Of a stretch of DNA of 64,000 nucleotides, positions 40,975 through 49,596 are shown in pieces; positions within the stretch are counted from its first letter, which is position 1; each line of letters opens with the position of its first letter. A program made the translations under genes and the position numbers. Origin of the DNA: Carboxydothermus hydrogenoformans Z-2901 (GTDB taxonomy: Bacteria > Bacillota > Z-2901 > Carboxydothermales > Carboxydothermaceae); NCBI RefSeq assembly GCF_000012865.1, contig NC_007503.1:186001-250000 (forward strand), in the 5' to 3' direction. The notes beneath the pieces are model-generated. The model was given only the letters and a program-made list of their open reading frames with translations. It was not told where the DNA came from and did not search any database.

Positions 40975-42657
40975 ATGATTGTAGGCATTGATGTAGGGGG
41001 GACGTATACCGACGGAGTTGCTTTAGATCAGGGCAGGGTTGTGGCTAAGGCTAAAGTGGTTACGAAAAAAAACCTGCCGGAAACCTTTGCTGAAGTATTA
41101 GCGAAGCTTATAGCCCAGCACAATCAGCCTATTAAAAGGGTGGTTTTGAGCACTACCCTAATTACCAATTTGGTGGCGGAGCGAAAATACGACCGGGCGG
41201 CGGCCTTGTTGCTTCCGGGGGCGGGGATGGATTATGAAAAAATAAACTTTCCCTTTCCGGTGAAGGTAGTTTCCGGAATGGTCGATTTTCGCGGTCGGGT
41301 TTTAGAAGAAATTAACGAAAAGGAAGTAGAACAAGCTTTACAGGAATTTTTGGCTCAGGGGTTTAGGAAAGTAGCGCTGGTGGGGAAGTTTTCGGTAAGA
41401 AATCCCGAACTTGAACGAAAGCTTTACCAGATTGTCAAAAAAATCAACCCGCAAATAAAAACCGCTCTTGGGCATAAGACCGGGGGGCGTTTGAATTATC
41501 TCCGGCGGATTTATACTTCGGTTTTATACCTGATGATAAAAGATGAGTTTAACCGCTTTGTTGAGGAATTAAAGGTAATCTTTTATGCTTTAAAGATCCC
41601 CTTAAACGTAGTTTTTATCATGAAAGGAGATGGGGGGATTGTACCACTTCTTGAAGTTGAGCGTTACCCGCTGGCTACTCTTTATTCCGGCCCGGCGGCA
41701 AGCGCATTAGGGGCTTATGCCCTCTGCAACTGCCAAAACATAGTCGTTTTGGATATTGGAGGTACCACCACCGATATTGCTTTAGTTTTAAACCAGCGTC
41801 CGCTTCTTTCCCATAAAGGGGCGGATATTGGGGAATTTTTAACTTCGGTACCGAGTTTAGCAGTTACATCAGTTCCTTTTGGTGGTGATACGGCGGTTAC
41901 CGTTTTGGACGGAGAAATTACCTTTACCGGACAGCGCCAGGGTCCGGCCTACTGTCTGGGCGGTCCGGCGGTTACCGTTACCGACGCTTTAAGGTTTTTA
42001 AATTTAATAGATTACGGGGATTTCCAGCGGGCCAAGCGGGGAATCCACAAGCTTGCCCAGGAAACCGGGTTAACTTCCCTTGATGTGGCCCAAAAAATTG
42101 TTGATATATTTACCGATACCGTGGTCCAGGAAGTAAAAAATACTTTTAAGCGCTGGGAAAACGAACCTCGCTACCGGATTTATGAAATTATGACGGGGAA
42201 GAAATTTGAACCTGAATTGCTAAGTGGAGTAGGGGGAGGAGCTTACCCGCTCACCTTGCTGATAGCTAAAAAACTTGGAATGAAAGGGGTAATTTATGAA
42301 AATTACGAAGTGGCCAATGCTTTAGGAGCAGCCCTGGCCCGGGATAATCTTTCCATTACCGTTTATATCGATACCGAGCAAAAATATGTGGCCATACCGG
42401 AATGGGGTTACAAAGAGGCCATTCCCAAACTAAAAAATTACAGCGAAGATGAGGTTAAAGAATTTGCTCTGTTTGTTTTTCGCATTGGTGCTAAAAGGAT
42501 GAACCTGCGTTATCCTCCCGGCAGTGAAGAACTAATCTACTTTGAGCAGTTTAATGTGGTGCGGGATATGGTGACGGAAAACAAAATATTTATTCTGGAA
42601 ATAGCGGTGCCGGCCGGGATTTTACGGCCGGTAGAAGGGAGGATTTTGTATGAATAA
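40975..42657 (+). CDS. Hydantoinase/oxoprolinase A-family protein
   Basis: The protein has 560 residues. The N-terminal MIVGIDVGGTYTDGVAL and the mid-protein VVLDIGGTTTDIALVL are the paired phosphate loops of the ASKHA fold used by hydantoinase/oxoprolinase A subunits. STTLITNLVAERKYDRAA and VGGGAYPLTL also fit the family. Members open cyclic amide or hydantoin rings with ATP. No B subunit (HyuB) is adjacent, so the reaction here is uncertain. It overlaps the next gene by eight bases, so they form one operon. Confidence 0.85.
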   Translation: MIVGIDVGGTYTDGVALDQGRVVAKAKVVTKKNLPETFAEVLAKLIAQHNQPIKRVVLSTTLITNLVAERKYDRAAALLLPGAGMDYEKINFPFPVKVVSGMVDFRGRVLEEINEKEVEQALQEFLAQGFRKVALVGKFSVRNPELERKLYQIVKKINPQIKTALGHKTGGRLNYLRRIYTSVLYLMIKDEFNRFVEELKVIFYALKIPLNVVFIMKGDGGIVPLLEVERYPLATLYSGPAASALGAYALCNCQNIVVLDIGGTTTDIALVLNQRPLLSHKGADIGEFLTSVPSLAVTSVPFGGDTAVTVLDGEITFTGQRQGPAYCLGGPAVTVTDALRFLNLIDYGDFQRAKRGIHKLAQETGLTSLDVAQKIVDIFTDTVVQEVKNTFKRWENEPRYRIYEIMTGKKFEPELLSGVGGGAYPLTLLIAKKLGMKGVIYENYEVANALGAALARDNLSITVYIDTEQKYVAIPEWGYKEAIPKLKNYSEDEVKEFALFVFRIGAKRMNLRYPPGSEELIYFEQFNVVRDMVTENKIFILEIAVPAGILRPVEGRILYE

Positions 42658-43951
42658 AACCGGTCTTTTGTTTTTCCCCGCCTTTGATTGGGCCATATCC
42701 CCTACCCATCCGGAAAGGGAAGAACGGCTGTTATATACCCGGGACCAGATAATGGAGGAAGGGATTTTAGAACTCCCGGGGTTTGTGGAATACAGTGCCC
42801 GGCCGGGAAAAGTAGAAGATGTGGAGAGGGTTCACCTAACAATACCCGATACCCAAAAGGTCGTTACCGATGCCCATTTAATTGCGGCGGGAAGCTGCAT
42901 TGAGCTGGCGGAACGGATTTTAGCCGGGGAGGTAAAAAACGGTTTTGCTCTGGTGCGACCGCCGGGACACCATGCTACCCGAACGGTTTACGGCAATCGG
43001 GGCTTTTGCAATATAAACAATGTCGCTATTACTGTGGATTATCTTCGCTGGGTAAAAGGGGTTAAAAAGATTGCCATCATCGATACCGATGTCCACCACG
43101 GCGATGGGACCCAAGATATTTTTTACCATGATCCCGATGTTTTGTTTATTTCTTTGCATCAGGATGGGCGGACCCTGTATCCCGGAACGGGCTTTATAGA
43201 TGAGGCCGGAACTCCCAATGCTTACGGTACTACCATAAACTTACCCCTTCCTCCGGGCAGCGGTGATGAGGAAATATTGTATCTTTTGGAAGAAGCGGTT
43301 TTACCCATTTTGGAAGAATTCCAGCCGGAGTTCATTATTAACTCGGCAGGACAGGATAATCATTACTCCGACCCTTTAGCCCGGATGGCGGTTACCGCCC
43401 GGGGTTACGGGCGGATTACCGAGCTAATCAAGCCGGACCTGGCGGTATTGGAGGGCGGGTATTCCATTGAAGGGGCTTTACCGTATGTAAATTTAGCTAT
43501 TTTGCTTGCCCTTTACGGGGAAAGTTACGAAAAGGTTGTAGAACCAAAGGGGCTACCTTTAGAATACCGGGCAAGGCACAAAGATTATGCTAAGAAGCTT
43601 GCTGCTGTCACGCTGGAGCGCTGGCGGATGCGGGAAGAATTGGCAGAAGAAGAAAAAAGGAAACATAACGGTTACTACTCTTATAACAGGTCAATATTTT
43701 ACGATACCGAGGGCTTTCACGAACACCGGGTTACAACCGTAAAGCTTTGCGACCGGTGCCCGGGCTACGTTGGGTTGAGCAGTTATGCTTACGTTGGGAA
43801 CCGGGTGGTTTCCGGATTTGCTACAATTGTTATGCCGGGAAGCTGTAAAGATTGCCGGGAAGAAGCAGAGGCGGTGGCTCTTGAAGCCCTGGCGAAAAAA
43901 AATTACGATAAGGTGGCTGTTATTCCCGGAAAGCAGGTTGTGAAAATTTGA
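42650..43951 (+). CDS. Histone-deacetylase-family protein with C-terminal cysteine-rich extension
   Basis: ATG 42650 overlaps the upstream gene; GGAGG lies 12 bases before. The product has 433 residues. The deacetylase core (residues about 10-300) has RPPGHHAT, FCNINNVA, IDTDVHHGDGTQDIFY (zinc Asp and His) and a final GGYSIEGALPYVN. Such bacterial enzymes act on acetylated polyamines, acetoin-linked or other small amides, or proteins. The last 130 residues are not part of the core and hold CDRCPG and CKDC in a YAYVGNRVVSGF context, possibly a metal site. The overlap with the hydantoinase-like gene suggests sequential amide chemistry, which is inference. Confidence 0.85.
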   Translation: MNKTGLLFFPAFDWAISPTHPEREERLLYTRDQIMEEGILELPGFVEYSARPGKVEDVERVHLTIPDTQKVVTDAHLIAAGSCIELAERILAGEVKNGFALVRPPGHHATRTVYGNRGFCNINNVAITVDYLRWVKGVKKIAIIDTDVHHGDGTQDIFYHDPDVLFISLHQDGRTLYPGTGFIDEAGTPNAYGTTINLPLPPGSGDEEILYLLEEAVLPILEEFQPEFIINSAGQDNHYSDPLARMAVTARGYGRITELIKPDLAVLEGGYSIEGALPYVNLAILLALYGESYEKVVEPKGLPLEYRARHKDYAKKLAAVTLERWRMREELAEEEKRKHNGYYSYNRSIFYDTEGFHEHRVTTVKLCDRCPGYVGLSSYAYVGNRVVSGFATIVMPGSCKDCREEAEAVALEALAKKNYDKVAVIPGKQVVKI

Positions 43952-44029
43952 AAAATGTTTCCGGAAAAATATTTCCAAAAAGTGTGAAAAAATTTTCTTT
44001 TTTTTGCTTCCTTCTGGTTTAATACCCTA

Positions 44030-44045
44030 TGGAATAATTATTGCT
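44030..44045 (+). promoter_or_regulatory. Candidate sigma-54 promoter upstream of the ADP-forming acetyl-CoA synthetase
   Basis: TGG (44030-44032) and TTGCT (44041-44045) place GG and GC exactly ten bases apart as in -24/-12 promoters. The CAC after GG is not matched. rpoN is encoded 14 kb away. No enhancer-binding regulator is adjacent. Confidence 0.3.
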
Positions 44046-44086
44046 ATGAATAATGTGTTGAGGCAATAGACCAGGAGGGAGTAACA

Positions 44087-46237
44087 ATGGAAGCTTTAAA
44101 AATAGCGCCGACAGAGAAGTTTAAGGAAAGAGTTGCAAAGCTTTTAAATCCCCGGAGCATCGCTGTAATTGGTGCTTCGGAAAAACCGGAGAAGCTTGGC
44201 AACGCTATTTTAAGAAATATTGTTTCCGGGTATAAAGGAGAAGTTTTTGGAGTTAATCCCAGGGTAAAGAAAATTCAGGAAATCGAAGTTTACCCGGATG
44301 TTTTTTCCTTACCGTATCCGGTAGATTTAGCGGTTATAGTTTTGCCGGCGGAAAAAGCGGTAGTTGCTTTAAAAGAGGCGGCTGAAGCTGGAGTTAAGTC
44401 GGCGGTGGTGATTTCAGGAGGATTTAAAGAAACGGGTAATGAAGGGGCTTTACTGGAAGAAGAGATAAAAAAAATAGCCCTTGACTTTGAGATGCCGGTT
44501 TTAGGTCCGAACTGTGTGGGGATTGTGAATAATAATTTGCAATTAAATGCTACTTTTTTACGCACAGCCCCCCTTAAGGGGGAAATTGCCTTTGTTTCGC
44601 AATCGGGAGCAATATTGTCTACCGTTTTGGAATGGAGCTTAAAAGAGGATTTGGGCTTTTCCTACATGATTAGTATGGGAAACAAAGCGGTCTTAAATGA
44701 AGCGGATTTTCTTCCGGCAATTGCCAATGATCCCGGTACCGCTGTTATTTTGCTTTATATTGAGGATGTGGTGGAGGGCAGTAGTTTTTTAAAAAAAGCT
44801 TACGAAGCGAGTTTATTAAAACCGGTGGTGGTATTTAAAGCGGGAATCAGCACAGCCGGTGCTAAAGCTGCCAGTTCACATACCGGAGCTTTGGCGGGAA
44901 GCATAGAAGGCTATAAATTGGCTTTTGCCAAAACCGGTTTAATCCGGGCTAAAACTTTAGAAGAAATGTTTATTTATGCCAGGGTTTTTGCTTCCGGACA
45001 GAAAGTTACCGGTAAAAACATCGGGATTGTTACCAATTCAGGAGGTCCAGGAGTTATTACTGCTGACCGACTGGAATTAAATGGTTTAAATATTACCGGG
45101 TTATCGGCCAAAACCATTAATGAACTAAAGACCTTTTTACCCCGGGCTGCGAGCTTTGGCAATCCCGTTGATATCCTGGGAGATGCCGATGAGGAAAAGT
45201 ATGCGATGACGCTTAAGACAGTACTGGACGATGAGAAAGTGGACGGCGTGGTAGCGGTTTATGGTAAAACGGCAGTTATAGATATGGAAAAAATGGTGCA
45301 GGCGGTAATTAATGGTCGAAGGAAAAATCCAGATAAACCGGTGGTTGCTTGTTTTTTAGGCGGGGTTGATAGCAGAAGAGCAAAAGAGCTTTTAAATAAA
45401 AATAAGATTCCTTTTTATTCTTTTCCTGAAGCAGCGGCAGATGCTCTGGCAGTCCTTTATCGTTATTACAGCTGGCGGGAAAAGCAAAAGGAAGGAAAAA
45501 CAGAGTTTAGTTTTGATGATATCGACCGGAAATTAGCCCGGGAAATTATCAAAAACGCCCTGGTTGAAGGAAGAAGAAATCTTACAGGTTATGAAACGGC
45601 AGAAGTTTTAAAAGCTTTTGGTTTTCCGGTGCTGCCGGTAAAACTTGTACGAAATGTCCAGGAACTGCGCAAAGCAATTGAAGAAATAAGTTTTCCATTA
45701 GCGTTAAAAATTGTTTCTCCTGATCTTCTGCACAAATCGGATGTAGGTGGCGTTGCCTTAAACATTAAAAACGAACAGGAGGCAATCAGGGCTTATCAAA
45801 AAATGATCCTGGAAGTTCCCAAAAAAGTACCGGAGGCGAAAATTCTTGGGGTTGAGGTACAAAAACAAATAGCACCTGGTTTAGAGATATTCATAGGAGC
45901 AAATCGGGACCCGGTTTTTGGTCCAATCTTAGCCTTTGGCCTGGGAGGAATATACGTAAATCTTTTAAACGATATAGCATTAAGATTAAATTATAAATTT
46001 ACCAGGGAAGAAGCTTTAGAAATGATCAAAGAAACAAAGGTATACGAAATTATAAAAGGCTATCGCGGGCAAAAAGCTTATGATCTGAAAATTATTCAGG
46101 AAATTTTGGGAAGGCTTTCGCTTTTCTTGGAGGAAATTCCGGAAATTAAAGAGATTGATTTTAATCCGGTATTCGTTTACGAAAAAGGTGCATTAATCAT
46201 CGATGCCAAGGTAGTACTTGCCGGGCATAATATTTAG
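44087..46237 (+). CDS. acdA: ADP-forming acetyl-CoA synthetase, alpha-beta fusion
   Basis: The protein has 716 residues. AGGAGGG precedes the ATG. Residues 20-150 are a CoA-binding Rossmann domain (IAVIGASEKPEKLGNAIL); residues 155-450 are two succinyl-CoA-ligase-like domains with the phosphohistidine in SSHTGALAGS (about residue 265). Residues 480-710 are an ATP-grasp beta domain (FPLALKIVSPDLLHKSDVGGV). It makes ATP from acetyl-CoA, ADP and phosphate, or acts on other acyl-CoAs. This is the fused architecture, unlike the split archaeal subunits. It is complementary to the AMP-forming acs and may carry energy conservation during acetate production. It is terminated 13 bases later. Confidence 0.9.
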   Translation: MEALKIAPTEKFKERVAKLLNPRSIAVIGASEKPEKLGNAILRNIVSGYKGEVFGVNPRVKKIQEIEVYPDVFSLPYPVDLAVIVLPAEKAVVALKEAAEAGVKSAVVISGGFKETGNEGALLEEEIKKIALDFEMPVLGPNCVGIVNNNLQLNATFLRTAPLKGEIAFVSQSGAILSTVLEWSLKEDLGFSYMISMGNKAVLNEADFLPAIANDPGTAVILLYIEDVVEGSSFLKKAYEASLLKPVVVFKAGISTAGAKAASSHTGALAGSIEGYKLAFAKTGLIRAKTLEEMFIYARVFASGQKVTGKNIGIVTNSGGPGVITADRLELNGLNITGLSAKTINELKTFLPRAASFGNPVDILGDADEEKYAMTLKTVLDDEKVDGVVAVYGKTAVIDMEKMVQAVINGRRKNPDKPVVACFLGGVDSRRAKELLNKNKIPFYSFPEAAADALAVLYRYYSWREKQKEGKTEFSFDDIDRKLAREIIKNALVEGRRNLTGYETAEVLKAFGFPVLPVKLVRNVQELRKAIEEISFPLALKIVSPDLLHKSDVGGVALNIKNEQEAIRAYQKMILEVPKKVPEAKILGVEVQKQIAPGLEIFIGANRDPVFGPILAFGLGGIYVNLLNDIALRLNYKFTREEALEMIKETKVYEIIKGYRGQKAYDLKIIQEILGRLSLFLEEIPEIKEIDFNPVFVYEKGALIIDAKVVLAGHNI

Positions 46238-46249
46238 GGGTATTTAAAG

Positions 46250-46286
46250 TAGGTTTTGGGGATTGTTCTCCAAAGCCTATTTTTTT
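46250..46286 (+). terminator. Terminator after the ADP-forming synthetase
   Basis: TAGGTTTTGGGGA pairs with TCTCCAAAGCCTA (with G-U wobbles) and is followed by seven T. Confidence 0.8.
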
Positions 46287-46290
46287 GTGC

Positions 46291-46310
46291 TATAATATAT
46301 ACAGTATATA
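46291..46310 (+). promoter_or_regulatory. -10 box and palindromic operator of the AbrB/Doc-like pair
   Basis: TATAAT at 46291-46296 runs into a perfect TATATAC-A-GTATATA palindrome (46296-46310), flanked by TGTG and ACACA. No good -35 is visible. The position is right for autorepression by the AbrB-like product. Confidence 0.5.
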
Positions 46311-46327
46311 CACAGGAGGTTTTAGGG

Positions 46328-46567
46328 GTGAACGTGCGCAAAACCTTTAAGGTGGGCAACAGTTTGGTAGTTTCCATTCCCCAGGAGTACGTTAAAAGCC
46401 TGGGGATTAAAGAAGGAGATCCGCTGATTATTGAACCATGGGAACATGGTTTTATCGTTAAAACCTTTGGGGCTGTTGGAAAGGAAAGCAAGATACCTTC
46501 CGGAAAGAGTCCGGTAGAGAAATTACTGGAAAAATACGGGTTTGTGGTGGAGGAGTTTTCTTCATGA
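46328..46567 (+). CDS. AbrB/SpoVT-like DNA-binding protein, antitoxin type
   Basis: GTG 46328 is eight bases after AGGAGG, giving 79 residues; a GTG at 46334 is an alternative. Residues 1-45 have the swapped-hairpin AbrB signature (VRKTFKVGNSLVVSIPQEYVKSLGIKEGD split over two strands). The remaining residues are a flexible linker and a helix (VEKLLEKYGFVVEEF), a layout seen in antitoxins that wrap a toxin. It overlaps the Doc-like gene by four bases (ATGA). It probably represses its own palindromic promoter. Confidence 0.82.
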   Translation: MNVRKTFKVGNSLVVSIPQEYVKSLGIKEGDPLIIEPWEHGFIVKTFGAVGKESKIPSGKSPVEKLLEKYGFVVEEFSS

Positions 46568-46947
46568 TGAATTTAAAAGAATGCTTGAATGCTTATTACC
46601 GCTATTACGGGGAAGAAAAGTTGATGGCGGTAAATGTGGATGCTTTAGATAAAGCTTTAGCCGAGCCTTACGCCAAAACGTTTATTGGAGGAAGGGAAAT
46701 TTATCCGGAAATGACCGATAAAGCTGCTGCTCTTTTTGAGGCAATTATCAGGCTTAAACCTTTTCCTGTGGGCAATCTTGCTTTTGCTTTTATCTTAACG
46801 GTACTGTTTATCCATAAAAACGGCTGGCGGCTTAATGCGTCGGACGATGAAGTCAGGCAATTTTTAAAGAATTTTTCGGAAGGAGTCCGAGGTTCTGTAG
46901 ATGTGAAAGGCTGGTTTTTAAAGCGAATGGAGCAAGTGAGGGATTAA
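46564..46947 (+). CDS. Doc/Fic-fold protein with degenerate catalytic motif
   Basis: The protein has 127 residues. The order of conserved segments matches Doc toxins: LDKALAEP, then FIGGREIYPEMTDKAAALFEAI, then a helix-motif-helix ending FILTVLFIHKNGWRLNASDDEV. Where Doc has H-x-F-x-D/N-G/A-N-K-R, this protein has KPFPVGNLAF, so the catalytic His, acidic residue and KR are gone; only F, G and N remain. It should not phosphorylate or adenylylate targets by the known mechanism. It may be an inactivated toxin, a domesticated partner of the AbrB-like protein, or a binder of a new ligand. Three bases separate it from uvrC. Confidence 0.75.
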   Translation: MMNLKECLNAYYRYYGEEKLMAVNVDALDKALAEPYAKTFIGGREIYPEMTDKAAALFEAIIRLKPFPVGNLAFAFILTVLFIHKNGWRLNASDDEVRQFLKNFSEGVRGSVDVKGWFLKRMEQVRD

Positions 46948-46949
46948 AG

Positions 46950-48773
46950 TTGACATTATGGGAAAAAGTCAAGAATTTACCCGACAGTCCCGGAGTTTAT
47001 CTTTATAAAGACGAAAAGGGCGAGGTTATTTACGTTGGCAAGGCTAAAAACCTGAAAAATCGGGTGCGTTCGTACTTTCAACCTCCGGAAAAACTTTTGC
47101 CTAAAACCAGGGTAATGATGGAAAAAGCAAGGGACATCGAAGTGATTATTACTTCTACGGAAGTAGAAGCTTTAATTTTAGAACAAAACCTCATAAAAAG
47201 ATACCGGCCCCGGTATAATATTTTGCTGAAAGACGATAAGTCTTATCCTTACCTGAAAATTACCGGTGAAGAGTTTCCCCGGCTTTTAATTACCCGCAGG
47301 GTAGTTAATGATGGTGGACGCTACTTTGGTCCGTACCCCGATGCGGGTGCGTTAAACGAAACGTACAAGCTTTTACGGTCAATATTTAAATTTCGCACCT
47401 GTACCCCAACGATTTTTGCCCAGAAGAAGCGTCCCTGCTTAAACTTTCATATAAAAAAATGTTCCGCCCCCTGTGCCGGGGAAATTAGCCGGGAAGAATA
47501 TTTTAAAGAAATCGAAATGGTGGTAGATTTTTTGGAAGGCAGGGGCGAAAATTTAATTAAAAAATTAAAAAAAGAAATGGCCATAGCTTCTGATAATCTC
47601 GAATTTGAACGAGCGGCAAAATTAAGGGACCAGATCTTAGCTTTGGAAAAAATTTTGGCGAAACAAAAGATTTCCCGTGGCCAGAGAAATGCCGATGTAG
47701 TGGTTGTTGCTAACAGGGAAAACCTGGGGGTAGGATTGATTTTTGTTATTCGCCAGGGGAATTTATTAGGGCAGAAAGTTTATACCTTTACCGGCGAGAT
47801 GGAAACCGGGGAGCTTTTAAATCAAGTTTTAGTAACCCACTATGGAGAGGCCAAAGAAGTTCCTGTTGAAATTATCCTGTCAACCAGGGAAAATTTAGAT
47901 GAAGAATTTCTCAATTCCTGGTTTGAACTTAAATTTGGGAAAAAGCCCAAATTTACGGTCCCGAAGCGGGGAGAAAAATTTGAACTTTTAAAAATGGCTT
48001 TAGAAAATGTAAACTTTACTCTGGATGAAAAAATTAAATTAAATGAAAAGAAACAATTGTTAAACGAAAAGGCTTTAATGGACTTAAAAGAAGCCTTAAA
48101 CCTTCCGGTGGTTCCAAGAAGAATTGAAGGATACGACATTTCCCACCTGGCTGGAACGGGAACGGTAGCATCAATGGTGGTATTTATTGACGGTGAGCCG
48201 GTAAAGGGAAAATACCGGCGTTTTGCCATCCGCAGTGCGGCCAATGATGACTATACCGCGATGTTTGAAGCGGTTTTGCGGCGCTTTAAAAAGTACCTTG
48301 CTTTACAGGAAGAGGGAGGAGCCGATGGCTCTTTTGAAGAGCTGCCGGATTTAGTGTTGATCGATGGCGGAAAAGGACAGTTGAACGCGGCTATGGATGC
48401 TTTAAAAGAAACTAATCTTCTGGGGAAGTTTACGGTAATTGCCCTTGCCAAGGAGCAGGAGGAAATTTTTCTTCCCGGGAAAAAGGACTCTCTTTTATTG
48501 ACACAGGACCGGGAAGGTTTAAAATTGTTACAAAGGGTACGAGATGAGGCCCACCGTTTTGCCAGAGGTTACCAGGAAAAAAAGCGGGTTAAAACCCTTG
48601 CTTCTCTTTTAGAGCAAGTAGAAGGAATTGGTCCCAAAAGGCGAAAACAACTTCTTAATAAATTTGGCAGCATTAAAAACCTTAGAGAAGCAACGGTTGA
48701 AGAGATTACAGCGGTTCCCGGAATTACCCGGGAAATAGCAGAAAGATTAAAAGAGCTTTTGGAAATGGAGTGA
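46950..48773 (+). CDS. uvrC: Excinuclease ABC subunit C
   Basis: TTG start 46950 after GAGGGA; 607 residues. The GIY-YIG nuclease domain is at residues 8-90 (LPDSPGVYLYKDEKGEVIYVGKAKNLKNR, across the motif). A UVR domain follows (LEFERAAKLRDQILAL, about 205-220), then the RNase-H-like 5' nuclease (EGYDISHLAGTGTVASMVVF and LVLIDGGKGQLNAA) and two C-terminal helix-hairpin-helix units (VEGIGPKRRKQLLNKFGS). It cuts on both sides of the lesion. It sits three bases after the Doc-like gene, so the toxin-antitoxin-like pair is transcribed into it. Confidence 0.96.
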   Translation: MTLWEKVKNLPDSPGVYLYKDEKGEVIYVGKAKNLKNRVRSYFQPPEKLLPKTRVMMEKARDIEVIITSTEVEALILEQNLIKRYRPRYNILLKDDKSYPYLKITGEEFPRLLITRRVVNDGGRYFGPYPDAGALNETYKLLRSIFKFRTCTPTIFAQKKRPCLNFHIKKCSAPCAGEISREEYFKEIEMVVDFLEGRGENLIKKLKKEMAIASDNLEFERAAKLRDQILALEKILAKQKISRGQRNADVVVVANRENLGVGLIFVIRQGNLLGQKVYTFTGEMETGELLNQVLVTHYGEAKEVPVEIILSTRENLDEEFLNSWFELKFGKKPKFTVPKRGEKFELLKMALENVNFTLDEKIKLNEKKQLLNEKALMDLKEALNLPVVPRRIEGYDISHLAGTGTVASMVVFIDGEPVKGKYRRFAIRSAANDDYTAMFEAVLRRFKKYLALQEEGGADGSFEELPDLVLIDGGKGQLNAAMDALKETNLLGKFTVIALAKEQEEIFLPGKKDSLLLTQDREGLKLLQRVRDEAHRFARGYQEKKRVKTLASLLEQVEGIGPKRRKQLLNKFGSIKNLREATVEEITAVPGITREIAERLKELLEME

Positions 48774-48777
48774 TTTT

Positions 48778-49578
48778 TTGCGGTACCGATTATTAGCTGT
48801 GGACCTGGATGATACTTTTTTAAACAAGGAATTGCAGGTTTCGCCACGGGTACAACAAGCGGTGATAGAGGCTTTAAAGAAAGGGATTATCGTGACCCTG
48901 GCTACCGGACGAATGTACCGTTCGGCCAAAAAATATGCTTTTTCTTTTTTAGGAGACATTCCTCTGATTACCTATAACGGGGCATTGATTAAATATTCCC
49001 GTTCGGAACGGGAAGTATACCACCAGCCGGTGCCCGGGGAGCTGGCTCTTACTATTTACCGCAGGGTAAAAGGACATTTTCACCTTAATGTTTACCAGGA
49101 CGATGAACTTTTGGTCGAGGAAGACAATCAATATATCAGAGATTACAGCAAGATTGCGGGCGTTCCTTTTCGGGTAGTAAGCAATATAGAAGAACTTTTA
49201 GGGAAAAAAGCTCCTACTAAACTTTTAGCTATTGGGGATCCAGAAGAATTAGACCAGCTCTGGGAAGAAACTAACGGTGAGTTTCGGGGAGTTCTTCACA
49301 TTACCAAATCGAAACCCCATTATTTAGAGTTTTTAGCTGCCGGCGTTAATAAAGGAGAGGCTCTAAAAATCTTAGCTCAACATTTAGGGATTTCATTAAC
49401 GGAAACGGTAGCGGTTGGAGATAGCTATAACGACCTGGAAATGTTAGAGGCGGCCGGTTTGGGAGTTGCCATGGGCAACGCTCTACCGGAGGTTAAACGC
49501 CGGGCTGACTTGGTGGTACCGGCTAATGATGAGGATGGAATTGCTTATTTAATAAATGAAATTATTTTAAAAAATTAA
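48778..49578 (+). CDS. Cof-type HAD phosphatase
   Basis: TTG start 48778, after TGGAGTG; 266 residues. Motif I is LLAVDLDDTFLNKEL (catalytic Asp pair at residues 9 and 11) and motif IV is VAVGDSYNDLEMLEAAGLGVAMGNA. This is a C2-cap Cof subgroup. It probably dephosphorylates sugar phosphates or nucleotides in the cytoplasm. It lies four bases after uvrC and starts a long co-directional run of metabolic genes. Confidence 0.92.
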   Translation: MRYRLLAVDLDDTFLNKELQVSPRVQQAVIEALKKGIIVTLATGRMYRSAKKYAFSFLGDIPLITYNGALIKYSRSEREVYHQPVPGELALTIYRRVKGHFHLNVYQDDELLVEEDNQYIRDYSKIAGVPFRVVSNIEELLGKKAPTKLLAIGDPEELDQLWEETNGEFRGVLHITKSKPHYLEFLAAGVNKGEALKILAQHLGISLTETVAVGDSYNDLEMLEAAGLGVAMGNALPEVKRRADLVVPANDEDGIAYLINEIILKN

Positions 49579-49596
49579 AAGAAGGGAGAGGTTTTT

